DNA of 64,000 nucleotides from positions 124,001 to 188,000 of the forward strand of contig NZ_JAABLM010000006.1 in the NCBI RefSeq assembly GCF_009915155.1, written 5' to 3'. The notes beneath the pieces are model-generated. The model did not search any database, was not told where the DNA came from, and worked only from the letters and a program-made list of their open reading frames with translations. The position numbers and the translations under genes were made by a program. The DNA comes from Flavobacterium ichthyis. Lineage in GTDB: Bacteria; Bacteroidota; Bacteroidia; Flavobacteriales; Flavobacteriaceae. Positions 61,761 to 64,000 of this stretch are shown one piece after another (the stretch's first letter is position 1; the number at the start of each line of letters is the position of its first letter).

Positions 61761-62051
61761 TTAATCCGAAAGTTGCGCTATGCAAAGATCAATGTCACGT
61801 ATTAATGAATTTATTTTCAGCTTGGTATCTCGTTTATTTTCTTCACTGCCAAGCAATGAATTGGCTATTTTGAGCGAATCATATTTTGCTTGTAAAGTCA
61901 AAATTTCTTCGGATTGCTTCTTAATAATTCCCTTGGCCTGCTCTAATTCGCTTCGCAAAAGAGCAGCATTTTTTTCAACTTGACCTGCTCGAGTGATTAC
62001 TTTAGCAAGTCTGTCTTCAAGAGTATCAATTATTTGCGCAATTTCACTCAT
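61761..62051 (-). CDS. Small coiled-coil protein upstream of zapA
   Basis: I do not recognise a named family. The protein is 96 residues and almost wholly heptad-patterned: QIIDTLEDRLAKVITRAGQV, LRSELEQAKGIIKKQSEEIL and LQAKYDSLKIANSLLGSEEN, ending RDIDLCIAQLSD. There is no signal peptide or membrane helix. Placement seven bases upstream of zapA with a shared promoter strongly suggests a divisome role, like the coiled-coil ZapB that bridges ZapA to other proteins in gammaproteobacteria. ZapB homology is not demonstrated; the parallel is based on size, coiled coil and neighbour. Confidence 0.75.
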   Translation of the reverse strand: MSEIAQIIDTLEDRLAKVITRAGQVEKNAALLRSELEQAKGIIKKQSEEILTLQAKYDSLKIANSLLGSEENKRDTKLKINSLIRDIDLCIAQLSD

Positions 62052-62078
62052 TGTTGAGCTTTTTCATTACCTATTTTA

Positions 62079-62086
62079 CAAAAGTA
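62079..62086 (-). promoter_or_regulatory. -7 promoter element of the coiled-coil/zapA operon
   Basis: Minus-strand TACTTTTG matches TAnnTTTG exactly, with ATTG 20 bases upstream as a -33 box. It lies 28 bases before the start at 62051. Confidence 0.65.
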
Positions 62087-62238
62087 ACATTCCTGTATAA
62101 CTTTTGCAATTTTTTTCAATAAATTAAATAAACAACATCGCTAATTTCTGTAAATTATTCATAATTAATTCATTAGGGTTTTAAATTTTTGTTGGCTCGT
62201 TTCAACATCTTTTGGTATATTAGCAAAAACGTTACTCT

Positions 62239-63942
62239 ATGCGAATCGGACTTTTTATCATCCTTTTTACAAGCGTTGCTTTTGGGCAGCAAACTAATAA
62301 TTATCCACAAGATTATTTTCGATCTCCACTTGACATTCCTTTATATTTATCAGGAACTTTTGGGGAGTTGCGAAGCAATCATTTTCATTCTGGATTAGAT
62401 TTTAAAACACAACAAAAAGAAGGTTTAAATGTGTACGCTGTGGCAGATGGTTACATTTCTCGAATAAAAATTTCCACTTGGGGATATGGAAAAGCCATTT
62501 ATATCACGCATCCTAACGGTTTTACAACGGTTTACGGACATCTGCAAAAAGCATCACCCACAATTGAGGCTTACATCAAAAAAAATCAGTATGCCCAAAA
62601 TTCTTTCGAGGTAGAAATGTTTCCCAAAGAAAATGAAATAGTGGTAAAAAAAGGCGAAGTAATAGCTTTTTCCGGAAATTCCGGAGGTTCCGGTGGTCCA
62701 CATTTGCACTTTGAGTTTCGGGATTCTAAAACCGAAAAAATCATCAACCCAATGTTTTTTGGCTTTGATAAAATGATTAAAGACACACGAAAACCTATTG
62801 TCAATAATTTGGTCGTATATCCCATTGGCGACAGCTCTCAAGTAAATCAAACCCGGTTACCTCTCGAATTGAATCTTTCGCAACAAAAAGATGGAAGTTA
62901 TGTGGCTTCTAAGATTAAAGCCTTTGGCAAAGTTGGTTTCGGGGTAAATTCTTACGATGTTTTTGACAATACGTACAACAAAAACGGAATTTTTAAGGTA
63001 AAAGCTACTTGTAATGGCAAACCGTTTTTTTTCTACCAATTTGATACTTTTCATTTTGACGAAAGTCGCTACATTAATGCCTTGATCGACTATCCAAGAT
63101 TTAAAAGAACCGGTCAACGCGTTCAAAAATTATTCATGGTTGAACCCTATTTGTTAAGTATTATTTCTGCCAATAATACTTATGGAATGATTGGTATTTC
63201 GCCTAATTTGTACCAAAATCTGCAAATCGAAATTTCTGATTTTCACGGAAATACAAGCACCATTACTATTCCGGTAGAATTTTCGAATTTGCCACCAACA
63301 TCGCTGCCGCAGGAAAAACGGACGCCTTTTTATTTGAAAGCCCGAAAAGACAACAGTTACGCGAAAGATAATGTTTCAGTATTTATTCCGGCAGGAACTT
63401 TTTACGAGAATTTTTACCTCGATTTTGGCATTCAGGATACTGTTTTAACTCTACATAACGAATCAATTCCAGTTCATAACAACATACAAATCAGTTTTGA
63501 AAACACAACAATTCCGGAAGCAGAAATTCCTAAAACTTTTATCGCTTCGGTTCAAGGAAAACGCTATCGCTACAACAAAACATCGTATAAAAACAATACT
63601 TTTACCACTTATACCAAAGATTTAGGGCAATTTCTTTTGGCAAAAGACACTACGCCACCTAAAATTTTTAGCCCTAATTTTCAAGAAGGAAAATGGATTA
63701 GTTCGCTCAACACGCTTGAAGTTTCCATTTCTGACAATCTTTCTGGGATTGCCAATTATAACGGATACTTGAACGGAAAATGGATTTTGATGGAATATGA
63801 TTACAAAACCCAACGCCTTGTTTACGATTTTTCTGACGGAATTAGCGTTGAAGGTAAAAACGATTTAAAAATTGAAGTAACGGACAATACAGGAAATTCT
63901 ACTATCTTTGAATCGCATTTTTTTAGAAGTTTACAACCCTAA
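62239..63942 (+). CDS. M23 family metallopeptidase (secreted)
   Basis: A 567-residue secreted protein with signal peptide MRIGLFIILFTSVAFGQQ. The LytM/M23 peptidoglycan endopeptidase domain is near the N-terminus (about 40-165): NHFHSGLDFKTQQKEG (first His and Asp ligands near 47-51), TTVYGHLQKA and SGGPHLHFEFRD (HLH near 155). The zinc and catalytic residues are all present, so it should be active. The remaining ~400 residues are beta-rich with Ig-like modules (STITIPVEFS; LEVSISDNLSGIANYNGYLN), probably for wall or substrate binding. It is divergent from the zapA operon across 187 bases; a possible weak -7 box (TATATTAG) precedes it. Confidence 0.9.
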   Translation: MRIGLFIILFTSVAFGQQTNNYPQDYFRSPLDIPLYLSGTFGELRSNHFHSGLDFKTQQKEGLNVYAVADGYISRIKISTWGYGKAIYITHPNGFTTVYGHLQKASPTIEAYIKKNQYAQNSFEVEMFPKENEIVVKKGEVIAFSGNSGGSGGPHLHFEFRDSKTEKIINPMFFGFDKMIKDTRKPIVNNLVVYPIGDSSQVNQTRLPLELNLSQQKDGSYVASKIKAFGKVGFGVNSYDVFDNTYNKNGIFKVKATCNGKPFFFYQFDTFHFDESRYINALIDYPRFKRTGQRVQKLFMVEPYLLSIISANNTYGMIGISPNLYQNLQIEISDFHGNTSTITIPVEFSNLPPTSLPQEKRTPFYLKARKDNSYAKDNVSVFIPAGTFYENFYLDFGIQDTVLTLHNESIPVHNNIQISFENTTIPEAEIPKTFIASVQGKRYRYNKTSYKNNTFTTYTKDLGQFLLAKDTTPPKIFSPNFQEGKWISSLNTLEVSISDNLSGIANYNGYLNGKWILMEYDYKTQRLVYDFSDGISVEGKNDLKIEVTDNTGNSTIFESHFFRSLQP

Positions 63943-63954
63943 CGAATCATTAAC

Positions 63955-64000
63955 TTGAGAACAAAAATTCATTTCGCCTGCGTAATTTTTTTTATGGCGA
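63955..64000 (+). CDS. Start of a probable secreted protein gene (3' end outside window)
   Basis: A TTG start at 63955, twelve bases after the M23 stop, opens a frame encoding MRTKIHFACVIFFMA, which looks like the basic and hydrophobic parts of a signal peptide. The frame stays open to the window end. Without the rest I cannot name the product; a TonB-dependent receptor or other envelope protein would be usual in this family. Confidence 0.35.
   Translation, partial: MRTKIHFACVIFFMA

Overview
This 64 kb window is chromosomal DNA of a Flavobacteriaceae bacterium, most likely Flavobacterium or a close relative. The evidence is low GC, absence of Shine-Dalgarno sequences, Bacteroidetes-type promoters (TTTG then about 19 nt then TAnnTTTG) in front of many genes, type IX secretion (T9SS) proteins (PorP/SprF, CHU_C adhesin, Por secretion tail, PorV/PorQ-like), and typical Bacteroidetes families. 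There is one tRNA gene, no rRNA, no CRISPR array and no insertion sequence.

Region 1 (1-22810) is a surface polysaccharide locus. It begins inside a glycosyltransferase (GT) gene and holds a pyruvyl transferase, a complete neuB-neuC-neuA set for a CMP-activated nonulosonic (sialic-type) acid, at least nine glycosyltransferases, a GT-C-like membrane protein, an O-antigen polymerase-like protein and, at the end, a WcaJ-type initiating sugar-phosphate transferase. Most genes overlap by a few bases, so translation is probably coupled. No flippase is visible. The locus is interrupted on the opposite strand (12198-15692) by a T9SS pair: a modular adhesin-like protein and its PorP/SprF partner.

Region 2 (22811-36903) is mostly housekeeping and stress: an Lnb-like DUF4105 protein, a catalase/alcohol dehydrogenase operon, a PorV/PorQ-like protein, pssA, a GH25 lysozyme, lptB, a kdsD-tatC-CMD operon divergent from recQ, and a DUF2891 protein. 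Region 3 (36904-51515) holds small conserved unknowns, a T9SS-exported calcium-repeat protein, a FAD oxidoreductase with an almost leaderless promoter, idi, a PTPS/QueD family gene, manA, tRNA-Thr(TGT), an M61 peptidase, an alpha/beta hydrolase, a histidine kinase/fatty acid hydroxylase pair, a DMT exporter and an L,D-transpeptidase-like lipoprotein. Region 4 (51565-64000) holds htpG with a palindrome upstream, a lipocalin/OmpA lipoprotein pair, two tandem small outer-membrane barrels, xerD, a PAS kinase plus single-domain response regulator, and the division/RNA cluster coiled-coil gene-zapA-[6S-like RNA]-rny, divergent from an M23 peptidase.

I see no clearly new multi-gene defence or mobile system. 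The best leads are a probable 6S-Flavo RNA between zapA and rny that contains an 18-codon frame, an unassigned GT-B-like protein translationally coupled to neuA (candidate nonulosonate transferase), a PTPS with a eukaryote-like Cys-x5-His-Gly-His site, a perfect palindrome upstream of htpG, and a structured dispersed-repeat-like element after pssA.
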